Shown here: positions 1 to 11,167 of the stretch, in pieces
Position numbering within the stretch: the first letter of the stretch is position 1
Layout of the letters: every line of letters starts with the position of its first letter
NCBI RefSeq assembly: GCF_021134715.1
Contig: NC_060019.1
Coordinates: 372,001 to 436,000, forward strand
DNA from: Daphnia pulex
Lineage: Eukaryota; Arthropoda; Branchiopoda; Diplostraca; Daphniidae
Length of the DNA stretch: 64,000 nucleotides
Direction of reading: 5' to 3'
Notes under the pieces: model-generated
Databases searched by the model: none
What the model was told of the DNA's origin: nothing
What the model saw: only the letters and a program-made list of their open reading frames with translations
Made by a program: the position numbers and the translations under genes

Positions 1-1
1 T

Positions 2-196
2 TTCGACAAGTACATCTTGAAGGGCATATTTGAAATACAACCAATGCTTTATATTCCCAGCGGTGAGATTGAGGAAGCTCAAATGAGGTGGCAATTGTCT
101 TGGGAGAAAGCGTCTAATGGCATTAAGGACATGTACGAAAAGGACGCAATACGAGAAATAGATAAACAAAATTCTAGCACTGGGAAATGCCAATAA
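2..196 (+). CDS. 3' end of a coiled-coil family gene (copy 0, cut by window edge)
   Basis: The reading frame is open from the window edge to a TAA at 194-196 and encodes the last 64 residues of a protein ending NSSTGKCQ. It aligns with the C-terminus of the gene at 6438-8426, which ends NSSTGK and shares the pattern of an Ile/Leu-rich helix, then GVKNMYNEE-like and EKKNSSTGK-like segments. It belongs to the same paralogous family of helical, coiled-coil proteins. The 3' untranslated stretch carries an AATAAA at 332-337 and the CTTTGTCCAGCGCAGAC-like segment seen after other members. Function is unknown. The 5' part lies outside the window. Confidence 0.7.
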   Translation, partial: FDKYILKGIFEIQPMLYIPSGEIEEAQMRWQLSWEKASNGIKDMYEKDAIREIDKQNSSTGKCQ

Positions 197-1776
197 TTAG
201 TTGGTTTGCAGTCCCATATCGACCTAGCCCTCCGGAATTGGCCAACCAGTCAACTCGGAGACTCTCAACACAAACTTTGTCCAGCGCAGACTCTCAAATT
301 TCGTTTTCCATTTCTTATGATAAACAAAGAAAATAAAAGTCAGTTTTGCTCTAACATGAATTCTATGACCTGCATCGATTTTTTTTTCTTTTTTCGATTC
401 AATTTTTAGTTACGTCAGAAAACAAGGGATGAATGCTTTACGATACTCTACGTTCCATTGTTCTATAGCAAACCCGAATAAGCTTATAGGAAATGTAAAA
501 GCAAATTTGTTAGCTTAGAAATTTAATAAAGAACTGAACTGATCCCTTACATGTAAAATATATATTATTTTTAACTTTCATAATGTTTTGTGCAAGTGTT
601 TCAAAATATTAAGTAGCAGAATAGAGGATAACCAACAAACAATCTGGACATGACGAAAATTACGACGAGCTCATTTTTTCTTAATAGCAACATCACTCTT
701 AAGGAGAAAACTTGGGGGATTACTTCAAATTTAAAAGGCGGCTCTCCAACTATGCTTCAGACACAATTTTTTAAAAATACAAAATTTTTGTTTGATTCCT
801 ATTTACAGTATTTGAAACATTTGATTCAACATTATTATCTAGTAATATTCGATATAACTCAGCAAAAGTTACAAATGTTAGTTGAATGGAATCAACAAAG
901 TTTAGCTTTGTTAGCAGAAAGAAAGCATAATTTGGCTGTTGGCATCAACACTGCTATTGGCATGGACTTACATGTTCTCACCCAAACCACGTTCAAAAGA
1001 TATTAGTCACATATTGTTACACGTGCAACAACAAGAGTTTCTACCAGCTGCCGAAACATTTATAACCACTAACACAACTCTAAGAACAAAATAAAGTTAA
1101 AAACACAGTTTTATCTTTAGCTGTGGTGATGTGTTGATTAGTAGCAGACGTTGTATCCTTCACATGAAAATATTCACATCACATGATTGGAGTGTCAAAT
1201 GAATATAATGCACATGAATCATGATGAGTCACTGTTAACATCTCATGATTTTGTTGCGGATTGAGTTGAGCAGACGACAATCTTATGAATATGGTTTTGT
1301 TTTGATGAGAACAGAGTTGCCAGTAAAATACTATTACAATACAAATTTTAGATTTTTAATAAAATGCTAAAATAATAAATAATCGACTGGGATTCTAAGG
1401 GAACCACAGATCCAACAGAAATAATCTCATGAAATTTGTGCATTCAAATTTCGGATACACTGAATTGAATTGACTCTGCTTGAATGTTGAAAACAAGTAC
1501 GGAGAAAACGACTTTCTAAAATTGACTGACTGTCCATTATCAGAAGGACGGTTTGATTGGAATAGTAAAACTCTTCATCGACGGCACCGACATTAATTAC
1601 AAAAATTAAATACGACACTAACAACCTGCATTATAGTTGTGCGAGTACTATTCCCAAGAAAATTTAATCGACGTCATTCAACTTTTTATTTAAAAATTTT
1701 GATTGGTGGACTTATTGACAGGAATGAAGAATATTTGCGGGGGGAGGGGGGGCTTCGCCAATTCTGCTAAATACTG
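197..1776. other. Intergenic, no convincing gene
   Basis: The first 150 bases are the 3' untranslated region of copy 0. An open frame at 650-1006 (+, 118 codons, AT-rich, no recognisable domain, no splice or untranslated features) may be chance or a relic and is not called as a gene. The rest is AT-rich sequence without features I recognise. Confidence 0.5.
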
Positions 1777-1931
1777 TTAAGCGATTCGTGGAAGATGCAG
1801 TACGGAAGTTGTCAACAAACGTTGGTGAAGAATAGAAAGTTGGCAGGAATCGTCGCGATGATAAGTACAGTGATATCCAGGCAGTCAAGTATTCAACAAC
1901 GTCATCGAAAATTTGGTTGTTTAAAGAAGTC
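1777..1931 (+). repeat. Conserved 5' block of the coiled-coil family (promoter/5'UTR)
   Basis: This stretch begins AAGCGATTCGTGGAAGATGC and continues through ACGGAAGTTGTCAACAAACG and GATAAGTACAGTGATATCC to the start codon. Diverged copies lie directly upstream of family first exons at about 6262-6437, 16640-16800 and 48187-48358, and one orphan copy is at 13131-13215. Conservation right up to the ATG suggests that promoter and 5' untranslated sequence were copied with each gene. The segment AGTCAAGTATTCAACAA is a possible initiator, but no start site can be proved from sequence. Confidence 0.6.
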
Positions 1932-3341
1932 ATGGCCTCTGCAGCAGATCTAGCCAGCGGTAAGTTACAATTTCAAAAGCGTTTTAAAGAATTGCCCAGG
2001 CAAGTCACATAATTTAGAAAATGAATTTCACTTTTTGTCGTATTTTTTCTTGTTTGATTCTTTGAATGTGAGTGTGATACTTTCTTCGATCCACTAATGT
2101 TGGACTCGCTACAATTATACCGAATTAAAATGTATTTCAATTTGATTTGAATATTGACAGTTGCAGCCAACGCCGATTATGAATTCGATATTACCAACAT
2201 CAGAGAGTTGAATTTTACGGCACTCAAGTGCATTTCTTTCTTGACGAATCTGGCATCGGCGCCTGATTTCCCAATCGACCAGATGGACAAAAAAGACATG
2301 CCGTTAATTAAACATCCGCATTTCTGCACAACTATGTGGCAAATCTCCATTGAATGCTTCTCAGCCCGCTCGAAAGCGCACAGTAACATGCAATGCATCC
2401 AGTACAGGATGGAAAAGGTTCCCTTAGATGTGGAGTACGTGAAAAGTAAATGGAAGGACGTGAACGTGAAGAATTTTTTGCGCAATCTCGTGGAGAAAAT
2501 GACAAAATTAGTTGAAGAAGGAGCCCAGCTAACACAAGAAGCTTGCGATACTTTTGATCGATTGATTCAGCTGATTGGCCAAGTCATTGCAGCCTGCAAG
2601 GCAAGTAAGAAACGTGAAAAGGAGAATCTAACGGACAAGAATACGAAAAGGAAGAAGGAAATGGAGGAAACGATTAAGAGTAAAGTGGAAGCCAAAATAA
2701 AAAAGGACAACGGTTTGCAGCAGGAAATTGAAAGGGCGGAAAGAAATCTATGCGAAAAAATTAAATACTTGGATGACATCCGCAAATCCAAGTTGCATGT
2801 TTGCATGGCATTTCTCAGGATATTTGGGCACCAAGATTGTGTTGGGTACGCCTGGCAAATGTTAGAAGAGGCCGAAAAGAGATTGAAGAAAACCAAAGAA
2901 GAAGCAGAGAAAAAATACAAACGGTCCAACGAAGACATTCAAGAGTGGCAAGACAAGCAAGTTGAATTAAATAAATCCTTGGATCAAATTGAGAAACTTC
3001 CAACCCACGAAAATGATATTCGTGTTCTCGAGTTGTTGCGTGACAATTGTTTGGGCATAAATCGTTACTTTAATCAGATGAGAAACTACGCTACTGATGT
3101 AACACTTCCAAGACTCACTGACTTTTCAACCCAAGTCGAGAATGTAGAAAGTAATGCCATTCCAATTGACGAACTGGAAGAGTCCCTTGGACTGACGTTG
3201 GAATCCTGCGCCAAGACGCATCACTTGGCTAAAATGTACTTCCAATGCAAGACACATCTGCGTGACGATGAAACGTCTGTTGACATTAAGGAACTGTTTA
3301 AGGCCACCGAAGGTGATATTGTAAATGTAGGAAAAATGTGA
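1932..3341 (+). CDS. Lineage-specific helical coiled-coil protein, family copy 1
   Basis: Exons 1932-1959 and 2161-3341 join in phase 1 (GTAAGT donor, TTGACAG acceptor) and encode 402 residues starting MASAADLASVAANADY. Three blocks are visible. The N-terminal helical block (about residues 10-135) holds the family signature around MPLIKHPHFCTTMWQIS. A strongly charged Lys/Glu coiled coil spans about 150-290. The C-terminal block holds IDELEESLGLTLESC. There is no clear signal peptide or membrane helix. The C-terminus is shorter than in the member at 6438-8426 and lacks the NSSTGK tail. A 3' AATAAA lies at 3549-3554. I do not recognise the family from known domains. The mostly helical plan permits several guesses (structural, membrane-interacting), none supported by a motif. 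Gene structure is well supported; function is unknown. Confidence 0.8.
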
Positions 3342-4125
3342 GCGCATCCCAGCATATGGAAATGGTTGCCCAATGCCCATCCGAGTCGAGTCCTGTGTCG
3401 CCCTACCCTGAATTACCCTACCTGAAAACACAAACCTGGAACTCTTGTCCAACGCAGACGTAAAGACGAGAATTAATTTCACATCGATTTCCTTTTTATA
3501 TCTGATCACATTACGTTCAATTCCATTTTTATGATTCTAAACAAAGAAAATAAAATCAAAGTTTTGCTCTAACGCGAATTTTAATTTCTTGATCTGCTTC
3601 AATTTTCCTATTTGGCCGCCAAAGAAAAATGACAAAATGACGTATGAAACGATGATTTGAATGAATCCAGATCAAAGATGTACACTTTTCTCTCGCTTCA
3701 TAATTCAGGCGAATCAGGTAACGACGAGCAAAATCTGATGGCCAATTTCAATTCCAAGAATAAATTCCGACAGGTATTGATTTGATTAATTCTTAATCTG
3801 ATTAATACTTCTTTGATCGCATCGAATCTGAGTGTCACAATTTTAAATTTGGAGTGGGGAATGGGTAAGGGGCGTTATTTAATATTTCACGCCACTCGGG
3901 GGGTGGGTTTGATTATTATGGAGACAGGTGTAAAATATAAAGAGTCGCGCAATAAAAACTAAAAAAGGAGGATAGGTGAGAAAAATGTTCGTCTCATTAC
4001 CACTTCCACTCGTGTCAATTTCTTTTGTTCCTTTCTTACCCGTCCCGTCATACACAATCCGACAATACCCCATAAAAGTGAATAGACAAATTTCTGGGGA
4101 AGTTTTTTTGCACGACGCACTGTAT
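3342..4125. other. 3'UTR of copy 1 and intergenic sequence
   Basis: The first 215 bases are the 3' untranslated region ending near the AATAAA at 3549-3554. The remainder has no convincing gene. Open frames on either strand around 3880-4215 overlap the flank of the inverted pseudogene fragment and look incidental. Confidence 0.5.
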
Positions 4126-4149
4126 ACGTCACGGTCGTTCAGTTGTAGG

Positions 4150-4545
4150 ATTAGATTGGCTCCATCTTCGGCAGTTTTTGTTATTCCATCCAGGCGTGTG
4201 CGCAAAATTTCTTGACGTCTTCTTCCACAGGTTTACTTTTTCTTATGTGATCCATGCAATCCTGTACATCTGTAGAAACCCGTTCCATCGCCAATTGGAT
4301 CGATTCCATGTTACCGTGCGCTTTCTCTAAGGCTTAGAAACCTTCGTCTGCGATTTGCGTCATAGTTGAGCAGAAACTATCTGGATGTTTGATTAAAGGG
4401 ATGTCCTTTTTGGTCGATCTGATCGATTCCGACATTAGACAGCTGAGATGCGGAAATGATCAGTTGGATGTCAAAAGCAATGCCCATGGGGGTCAGGGCA
4501 ATAATTTCATTCCACTCTGTGTACTCTGAAAGCCTCCATTTTCCA
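4150..4545 (-). pseudogene. Inverted exon-2 fragment of the coiled-coil family
   Basis: Read on the minus strand, this segment gives the family's N-terminal block, including PMGIAFDIQL and IPLIKHPDSFCSTMTQIADE-like sequence. A stop interrupts it (GGTTTCTAAGCC), as do frameshifts. It is very similar to the plus-strand copy at about 5300-5690, so the two form the arms of an inverted repeat with a spacer near 750 bp. It has no first exon of its own and no intact frame. Confidence 0.75.
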
Positions 4546-4576
4546 TCCTTCGTCCACGTGTCTTATTGAGCAGAAA

Positions 4577-5885
4577 ATGGCCTCGACTAATCTAACCAGC
4601 GGTAAGTTACAACTCGAAAAACTTATTAGAGAATAGCCTAGACAAGTAGGCTATCATAATTTAGAAGTAAATTAGTTTACTTCCAGAAGTTTGATTAAGG
4701 CTGCAATTTTATCGTGAGAAATTAATTTAAGTGGGACCATTGATGATTATCACTTCATTTTGTTCCCTGGGAAAAATTAGTAGATGTTGAAATTCAAAAT
4801 CTGGTCACTAAACTATTTTACTGGTGATATTCCATCACATTTTTAAGAAGAGAAATGCAACAGTCGTGATTTAAGTTAATGAACATTCTACTAGTTTTCA
4901 AATTATTCATAACTGGGCAGTTTTACTTTAGCTTTAAATGTACAGGTCAGAGTTTATTGCCTTATTCTGTGCCTCGTTTGTGTGGCACTAACCCATAATC
5001 CATTGAGGTTTGATTTGCATCGTCCGTCCCTACTAACGAAATTATGACAATGTAACTTGTTTGTTAAATGAAGACAGCTAAATACCGTTCATATTGTCTG
5101 TATGTAAATATTTTAAAAATTGCTTGCTTAGCTTATTTGCGCTTATTTGATTTATTGATCGATAGTATACTCTGGATAGAACCAAAGAGGCTACTATTTC
5201 AAATAAATAATTGGGATAGCATGAATTTTAATTTTCTTTGCAAACTTTATTCTAATTCTCAGTTTTATTTGAATTTTTATAGCTATGCAGTCGACGCTGA
5301 ACTCGGAATGAAATTATTGCTCCGACCCCCATGGGCATTGCTTTTGACATCCAGCTGGTCATATCCGCATCTCAACTGTCTGATGTTGGAATCGACCAGA
5401 TCGACAACAAGGACATCCCTTTAATCAAACATCCACATAGTTTCTGCACAACTATGACGCAAATCGCAGACGAAGGTTTCTCAGCCTTCGAGAAAGCGCA
5501 CGGCAACATTTAAACGATCCAATTGGCGATGGAACGGGTTTCTACAGATGTACAGGATTGCATGGAGCACATAACGAAGAAGTAAACCTGTGGAGGAAGA
5601 CGTCAAGAAATTATTGCGCACACGCCTGGAAGGAATAACAAAAGCTGCCAAAGAAGGAGCCAAACTAATCCAAGAAGTTTGCGAGAACAAGCACAGAGGA
5701 ATTCTGCCAGTATCGAAGAATTGCAAGTCTTCATTCAACGACAGTTGGAATTCTGCCAAAACATCTGCTACACCGCTCAAATGTACGTCCAAGTATCGGA
5801 CAACTACATCATGAAGAGCACCACTCATGTGCCGTTAGAGCTCACTCTTGCTCTCGGTGAGCATGAAGAAAACAGACTTACATAA
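4577..5885 (+). pseudogene. Degenerate coiled-coil family copy 2
   Basis: A typical first exon (4577-4601, MASTNLTS plus GTAAGT donor) is followed by a long intron and exon-2 sequence from about 5290. The frame shifts near 5308-5320. The family signature is readable in a second frame (MGIAFDIQLVISAS, then IPLIKHPHSFCTTMTQIAD) and ends at a TAA replacing the usual Met-Glu after AHGN (about 5512). The central coiled coil is missing and the C-terminal block (YVQVSDNYIMKS) reappears in another frame around 5770-5880. No single frame could give a full-length product. Truncated peptides remain possible. Confidence 0.75.
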
Positions 5886-6261
5886 TCTCGGACAGCATGT
5901 GAAGAAATGGCAGTAAGAAAATATGTAAATGGATGACAAGGCTTCAATCATCGAGCTGCTCAACATAAACCCAGATCTCTTGTTCAGCACGCACTGGAAA
6001 GATTTTCGCTCAAATTTCTCATTGTTTTCTATAACTGATGTGTCCAACGCAAACGAAAAGATTTTCGCTTACTATTTTTATTTTATTTTCTTTTGGATTA
6101 TCTGTTTTCAAGCCTATTTATGTAATTGTAAACTTCCTTGAAAAGAAAACAATCATTTATATTTTATAGCATAAATTTTCATTCTTTGATCTTTACCTAA
6201 TGAGTTTGATTTTGGGGGGAGGAGAGGTCTACTCTGACAAAATGGTGTAATAGCGAGTTCA
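5886..6261. other. Intergenic, no gene seen
   Basis: AT-rich sequence between copy 2 and the 5' block of copy 3. Short open frames on both strands overlap each other and show no family resemblance. Confidence 0.5.
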
Positions 6262-6437
6262 GGTGATTCGTGGAAGATGCAGCTTGTTGACAAACGTCGA
6301 TGCAATGCCGATGAAATAGGGATAGGGAGGTTTATTCTCAGAAATTCAGCGTCCTGTAGTCGCGACGATAAGTACAGTAGCGTATCGTACATTAGTATTC
6401 AGTCGAGCCTCAACAAGCTAATCGAGGAGAAGAAGAT
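6262..6437 (+). repeat. Conserved 5' block upstream of copy 3
   Basis: A diverged copy of the family 5' block, with GTGATTCGTGGAAGATGCAG at its start and GCGACGATAAGTACAGTAGC near its middle. It runs into the ATG at 6438, which supports that start codon. Confidence 0.6.
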
Positions 6438-8426
6438 ATGGCCTCTGCAAATCTAACCAGCGGTAAGTTACAACTTCAAAACTTATTAGAGAATTGCCTA
6501 AATAGGCAAGACATTCAAATCAAAAGATAAAACAACTTGCACTTTGAATTTTGTTAAGGCTGTGATTTATTTATTTATCTCAAAACAGTTTAAACTTTTG
6601 ATGATGATATTCTCATTTGTAGTCCTTAAATAACAGGGAAATGTAAAAGGGTTCGACAAATATAACAACTACGGAGCACTGTCATTTTGATTCTTCCCAT
6701 AAAACAACAACATTAAAAATCCAGTCACTTTACTATTTGATAATAAATTCCATTTACTTTGTAAGGAGAATAGCACTTTAGCAGCAGAAGTAAAACGCAA
6801 TACTATTTGATCTTAATTGAAAAAAAAGTAAAGTGAACTATTTTTAATTTCAATGTTCAAACGACAAATGTGCTAATCTTGATTCTTTCTGTGAATTGTT
6901 TGTGCGGTACTTTTCCTCGATCCACAAACCTACACAAACGTTGGGACATTTTTCTACTAAAAAACCGTTGGCCCAACTTTCCTACCGAGAATTGTACGGT
7001 ACTCTGCGTACGTATTCTAACCAGACGTAGAGACAGCCTCGCTAAATGAAGAGAGTCTTGATGCAAATATTTAAAATAAATTGCAAGCTTTAATTATTGA
7101 GTGAATTATTTACTTATAAGAAATGTTATAAATAATTAAATCAAATAATTTGTACAAGTTCAAATTTAATTAAATGAAATGTCTTCTAATTCCCAGTTTT
7201 TTTTTAAATTGACAGTTGCAGCCAACGCCGACTGGATTGAGCTTCTTGCTCCGGCCCCCGTGGGAGTGGCCATCGTGAGTCAACTCTTGATATGCGCATC
7301 TCGGTTGAAGAATGATTTCGCATTCGTCCAGCACACCGATGACAAAGAGCGCTTCAATTTAATCAAAGACCCGGACAGTTTCCGCACAACTTTGTGGCAA
7401 ATCGCCAAAGAATCGTACGAAGCCTTCGCCAAAGCTCACAACAATATGGAGAACTTTCTGTTGCAGATGGGCCAAGTCCCTGGCTACGCCAAAGATTGCG
7501 TAATGTACGTGAGGAGTGTAGACAGAGCAAAATTGAAGACATTATTCGGCAGACGCCTGGCCAAGATCAAAGAAGCGGCCGACGATGGAGCCAGGCTGAC
7601 AAATCAAGTCTGCGAGGCTTTTGATTTATTGGAACAGCTGATCAATCAAGTCATTGAATCCTCATCGCTAACTATGAGTCAAATAGAGAAAGAGATGGTC
7701 AACGACCAAGTGACGAAGATGGAAGCCAAAGAAAAAGAGAAACGGCTAGCCGAATTACAGCAGCAACTCAAAACATCGAAAGACATTCGCTGTTGGACAG
7801 GAACTAGTTATGGAGTTTATGAAAATTCATTCGAACATGACCGGAGCATCAAAAAAGAAGAGCAAATGCAGCAAGAAATCGACCAAATATCGGACGATAG
7901 CATTCAACATTTGGACGCCATGCGAGTCGACACGGATAAAACTTTAGAGCAAAATGAAACGCTCCGAACGCTGAAAGAAAGTTTAAATAACCTCGGTCAG
8001 TTGCTTGACAAATGGTCGAGCATCCATCGCTTTTTCAATACGATCAGAAATCACTTTACGGAGGTAACATTTCCAAGACTGAAGGATTTTTCAACTGATG
8101 CCCAAGAAGCTGAGGAGATGCCGTATGATAATTCCGTTTTAATAGATGAATTGGAAAAGTCCCTAGAAAAATCGTTGGAATCCTGCTACGAGACGCATCA
8201 CTCGGCCGCCAAACTCTACGTCCGAGTCTCCGACAAGCACATCATGAAGAGCATCAATCTCATGCACTCGATGCTTTCGATTCCTCTCAGCGAAGTTGAG
8301 GGAGCTCAAATCAAATTGATGGCATCATGTGAAGAAGCAACTAAAGGCGTTAAGAACATGTACAACGAGGAGAGAGCGGAGTCAACACGAGGAATAGAAA
8401 AGAAAAATTCTAGCACTGGGAAATAG
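6438..8426 (+). CDS. Lineage-specific helical coiled-coil protein, family copy 3
   Basis: Exons 6438-6462 and 7216-8426 join in phase 1 and encode 411 residues, MASANLTSVAANADWIELL to NSSTGK. The N-terminal block contains a non-polar stretch (LLAPAPVGVAIVSQLLICAS, about residues 19-38) and the signature LIKDPDSFRTTLWQIAKES. The middle is a charged coiled coil (about 160-260). The C-terminal half has an aromatic segment KWSSIHRFFNTIRNHF and a helix with IDELEKSLEKSLESCYETHH. A family AATAAA lies at 8605-8610. This is the most complete member in the window and is the best reference for the others. The non-polar stretch followed by long amphipathic helices would fit a membrane-interacting helical bundle, but that is only a structural guess. 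Function is unknown. Confidence 0.8.
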
Positions 8427-8610
8427 TGAGCTTCTTTCCAGTTTAGTATCGACCTGTCCTCCGGAACTGGCCATCAACCATCCAGACGCGTCCAACATCA
8501 AACCTGGAACTCTTGTCAACGCAGACGAGAACATTCACTTCTTTTTTTTTCGCTTTTTTCTAACTCACATTACGTTTCCCATTAATACGATTGTAAACAA
8601 AGATAATAAA

Positions 8611-10110
8611 CTAACCGTGCCTATGGGACAAAGTCAAAAATCAATTTGAATAAAACCCGATTATAGGCAAATTGATTTTTCACGATAACACGATTCGTAA
8701 TTCAGGTGATTGAGAAAACCGACAACGGCCGCCATCTATCGAATTGACGAGCAAGTGCAAGTGTGGCGGCAAATCCTGCTTGGTTAGAATAGAAATAAAA
8801 AACGTTCTAGTTGCACTTTGCTTCAAGTGTGGAAAAGTTTAACTATTTTTGGATTTAATTGTTTACTCCACAGACAAGGTTGTGAGTAAAAAACCGGACC
8901 TTATCTGATATTGTTCGATAAATGAGTTAATGAATTAACCCTAACCCTGACTGAGACAACAGAAAACGACAAAAGAGAAAACAGTTCCAGTCTCATAGCT
9001 CAGGAATAATCGTACTCCGTACTATGTTACGATTTACGAGCAACGCCATCCAAAAGTCACATAGGAAGAATAGACATTTGTTCCTACCTTTCAGCCTGGG
9101 AAATACGGCCAGGCATCCATTCACAAGTGCTTGATCCATCTGCTGAAGAGCTGAATCCACCAGGAGGGAAAAAGGGTGTCCTCGTGAATACAGCCACACC
9201 TCACATGGCTGTACACGAGGACAGAGAAGATTTTGAGAAAGAGCTCGAACAACAGAAGTCTTTCCAATCCAAAACGGGATGATGTTTATCTGAAAATAAA
9301 ATAAAAAATGAGTTATACATATTTAACGGAAACAACAAGTATTACAAACAAGTTGAAAAGTGAGACAGCGTGTAAACCATAATTTCTAATAAAGAGAAGA
9401 ATTAAAGGTTTCCATTTGACACATTGCATTCGTGAAGTAATGAATCAATAGAAATGTTTAGCAGGTCACAGGTAATAAAAGTTACGAAAATCATACCCAA
9501 GCGATGATGAGGGCTTGTTGCTGGTGACAGGTCAATATACCAGCACAAGCACAACTTGAATTTCCTGTGGACATGATGGCTGGCTCTGGCATCAAATCTG
9601 CAATAAAGAAAAGGTTATGAAGGTGAACAAACTGTGCTCATATGCATCAACAAGTGGCTTACGTGACTATTGACTAATGATAAGCAGTCTGAACTAACAT
9701 TTCAAAAACTTGGATCAGGTTCTATTTTCTCTTCTATCTCTTCATTGTTTTGATCTCTTCTATTTTAAACTCAGACTGTGATATTATTTACCTGCAATAC
9801 AACAGCACGCTTTGGCCATTAAGCGATTCTAAAAATAGACACGTGATGAGTTAACGCGACCATATTTTTTTAATTTTCTTTGTTGTGCAATTTTTCGTGC
9901 AGCCACATGCACAGTTTCAAATAATAATGATCGTTGTTTTCTTCCTTTGTAATTGTAAAGTGTAGACCTTCGTCGTTCGTCTCGTCTTTTCAAAATTCGT
10001 AAGACGACAGCAGACGACACTACAATTAGTGATACTTAACATATCGATTGAAATCATTAAAAATCGATTCCCCCTGAAATTCAAACCGCTCCAAATTCAA
10101 TTTCACAAGC
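8611..10110 (-). repeat. Dispersed ~1.4 kb repeat, copy 1
   Basis: The segment shares long stretches with 13225-14045 and 20741-22148. Shared landmarks include ACCGACAACGGCCGCCATCT (near 8720), GGAAATACGGCCAGGCATCC (near 9100), an AAGCGATTCTAAAAATAGAC block (near 9821) and the ATATCGATTGAAAT block at its right end. I see no terminal inverted repeats, transposase or reverse transcriptase. Splice-like sites on the minus strand suggest that a small multi-exon gene was duplicated rather than a classical transposon. The left end resembles the 3' flank of the coiled-coil family, so the units may have been copied together. Confidence 0.7.
8993..9819 (-). CDS. Putative small three-exon protein within the dispersed repeat
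   Basis: On the minus strand, exons 9819-9792, 9597-9497 and 9289-8993 have GT..AG boundaries and compatible phases and read through as 141 residues. The protein starts MAKACCCIADLMPEPAIMS and ends IVRSTIIPEL. Cysteine clusters (CCC, CACAG, LTC) sit at the N-terminus and a hydrophobic stretch follows. The last exon is also open in the copy at 20741-22148 despite indels, but it is interrupted in the 13.2 kb copy and the first exon is damaged in the 20.7 kb copy. No domain is recognised. The region could instead produce a noncoding RNA, with the open frame coincidental. Confidence 0.3.
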
Positions 10111-10909
10111 CCTCTGACAGCCCGCTGATCATCTCACCAAGTTTTATTTAGCCACCATTCTTCTTTTTGTCTTGAGCTAATTGTTGATTTTGCACATCTC
10201 ACGTGACGGATTTCTAAAACAACAACGTCAACAGAAATAAAACATCCATAATTTAAAAAACCAAAAACAGTTTCCGTACAGCGTACAATTATTGTGCAAT
10301 GAGTAAACAACGCTTACAATGCTTTCATGAAGACTCAAAGTAATACGGAGGCATCACGTAAAAAAGCGTTTACGGACGTGTACATCGAGCGTACATCTTT
10401 GACCATACGAGAAATTAAGACTAGCCGAAATCAAATTAAAGTATAAGTTTTTGAAAGAATAGAGAAACTGAAAAGACGAGTTTGAATTTCATACTCATGT
10501 CGTTTAACGTTGGTCGTCACTCTTGGTTGGAGTAAAACAGATTTCTTTTGTTTTTCTATACGGAGCGTTCAGCGTAACGGCACGGTCAACTCTGCAGAAC
10601 GTTGAAACAACTCGATTTCGTCGACGATACCAAAGAAGCACAGGGAGATCCCTTTCTTATTGATTTGATGACCAACTCCATTAACAAATCGTTGGAATTG
10701 TCTTATACTAGAAATTGGATGGATAAAATCAGCGATAGGTCTACTAATAATTGTTTGTTTTATTAGTTTTTTGATTTTTGATTTTACTTTTTGATTTCTG
10801 ACTATTATTTGCTCGATATACGAGAAGAGACTTTGGCTACTCTTCTGTATTTTCTTATATTGGTTCAAGAACCCTCTGAGTTTTAACTGGAAAGCAGGCT
10901 ATTGAAAGT
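10111..10909. other. Intergenic, no clear gene
   Basis: Mostly AT-rich. Overlapping open frames on both strands at 10569-10868 show no recognisable domain. The sequence leads into the macrodomain-like fragment. Confidence 0.45.
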
Positions 10910-11167
10910 GTGGCCAAATTCCCGGCGAATTCCAATGAACACGGAAGCGACTTGCAATGGAGGAGGCGTTACAAACGCAGGACAAAAATTGGCGATAACA
11001 TTAAAGTTATAAAAGGAATTCGTATAGCCAGACAGCTAGCTCGAGTCTATCCTCTAATATCATCAAGGGGAGTCAAACTCGGCCGTATAGCATTTCTCTC
11101 CAATACGCGCCAATACGTTTACGTCTTGATAACTAAACGAAAGAATGGCGACTATTGGAACCAGTAA
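10910..11167 (+). pseudogene. Possible macrodomain (OARD1-like) fragment
   Basis: The frame encodes about 85 residues, with GVKLGRIAFLSNTRQYVYVL followed by ITKRKNGDYWN near the C-terminus. This resembles the G-x-VAVLKR...YVYYLITK segment of O-acyl-ADP-ribose deacetylase-type macrodomains. The upstream part fits less well, the strand-loop carrying the nucleotide-binding residues is not clear, and the domain stops abruptly at the family-like splice donor at 11164. The fragment overlaps the predicted first exon of the next family copy (11145-11163) in another frame, so it looks like a relic or a fusion junction. The assignment rests on pattern memory only. Confidence 0.3.

Noticed and set aside
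650-1006. Open frame of 118 codons on the plus strand
   Set aside because: AT-rich, no recognisable domain, no splice or poly(A) context and no similarity to neighbouring families.
8611-10110. Classical DNA transposon
   Set aside because: No terminal inverted repeats, target duplications or transposase could be seen in any of the three copies.
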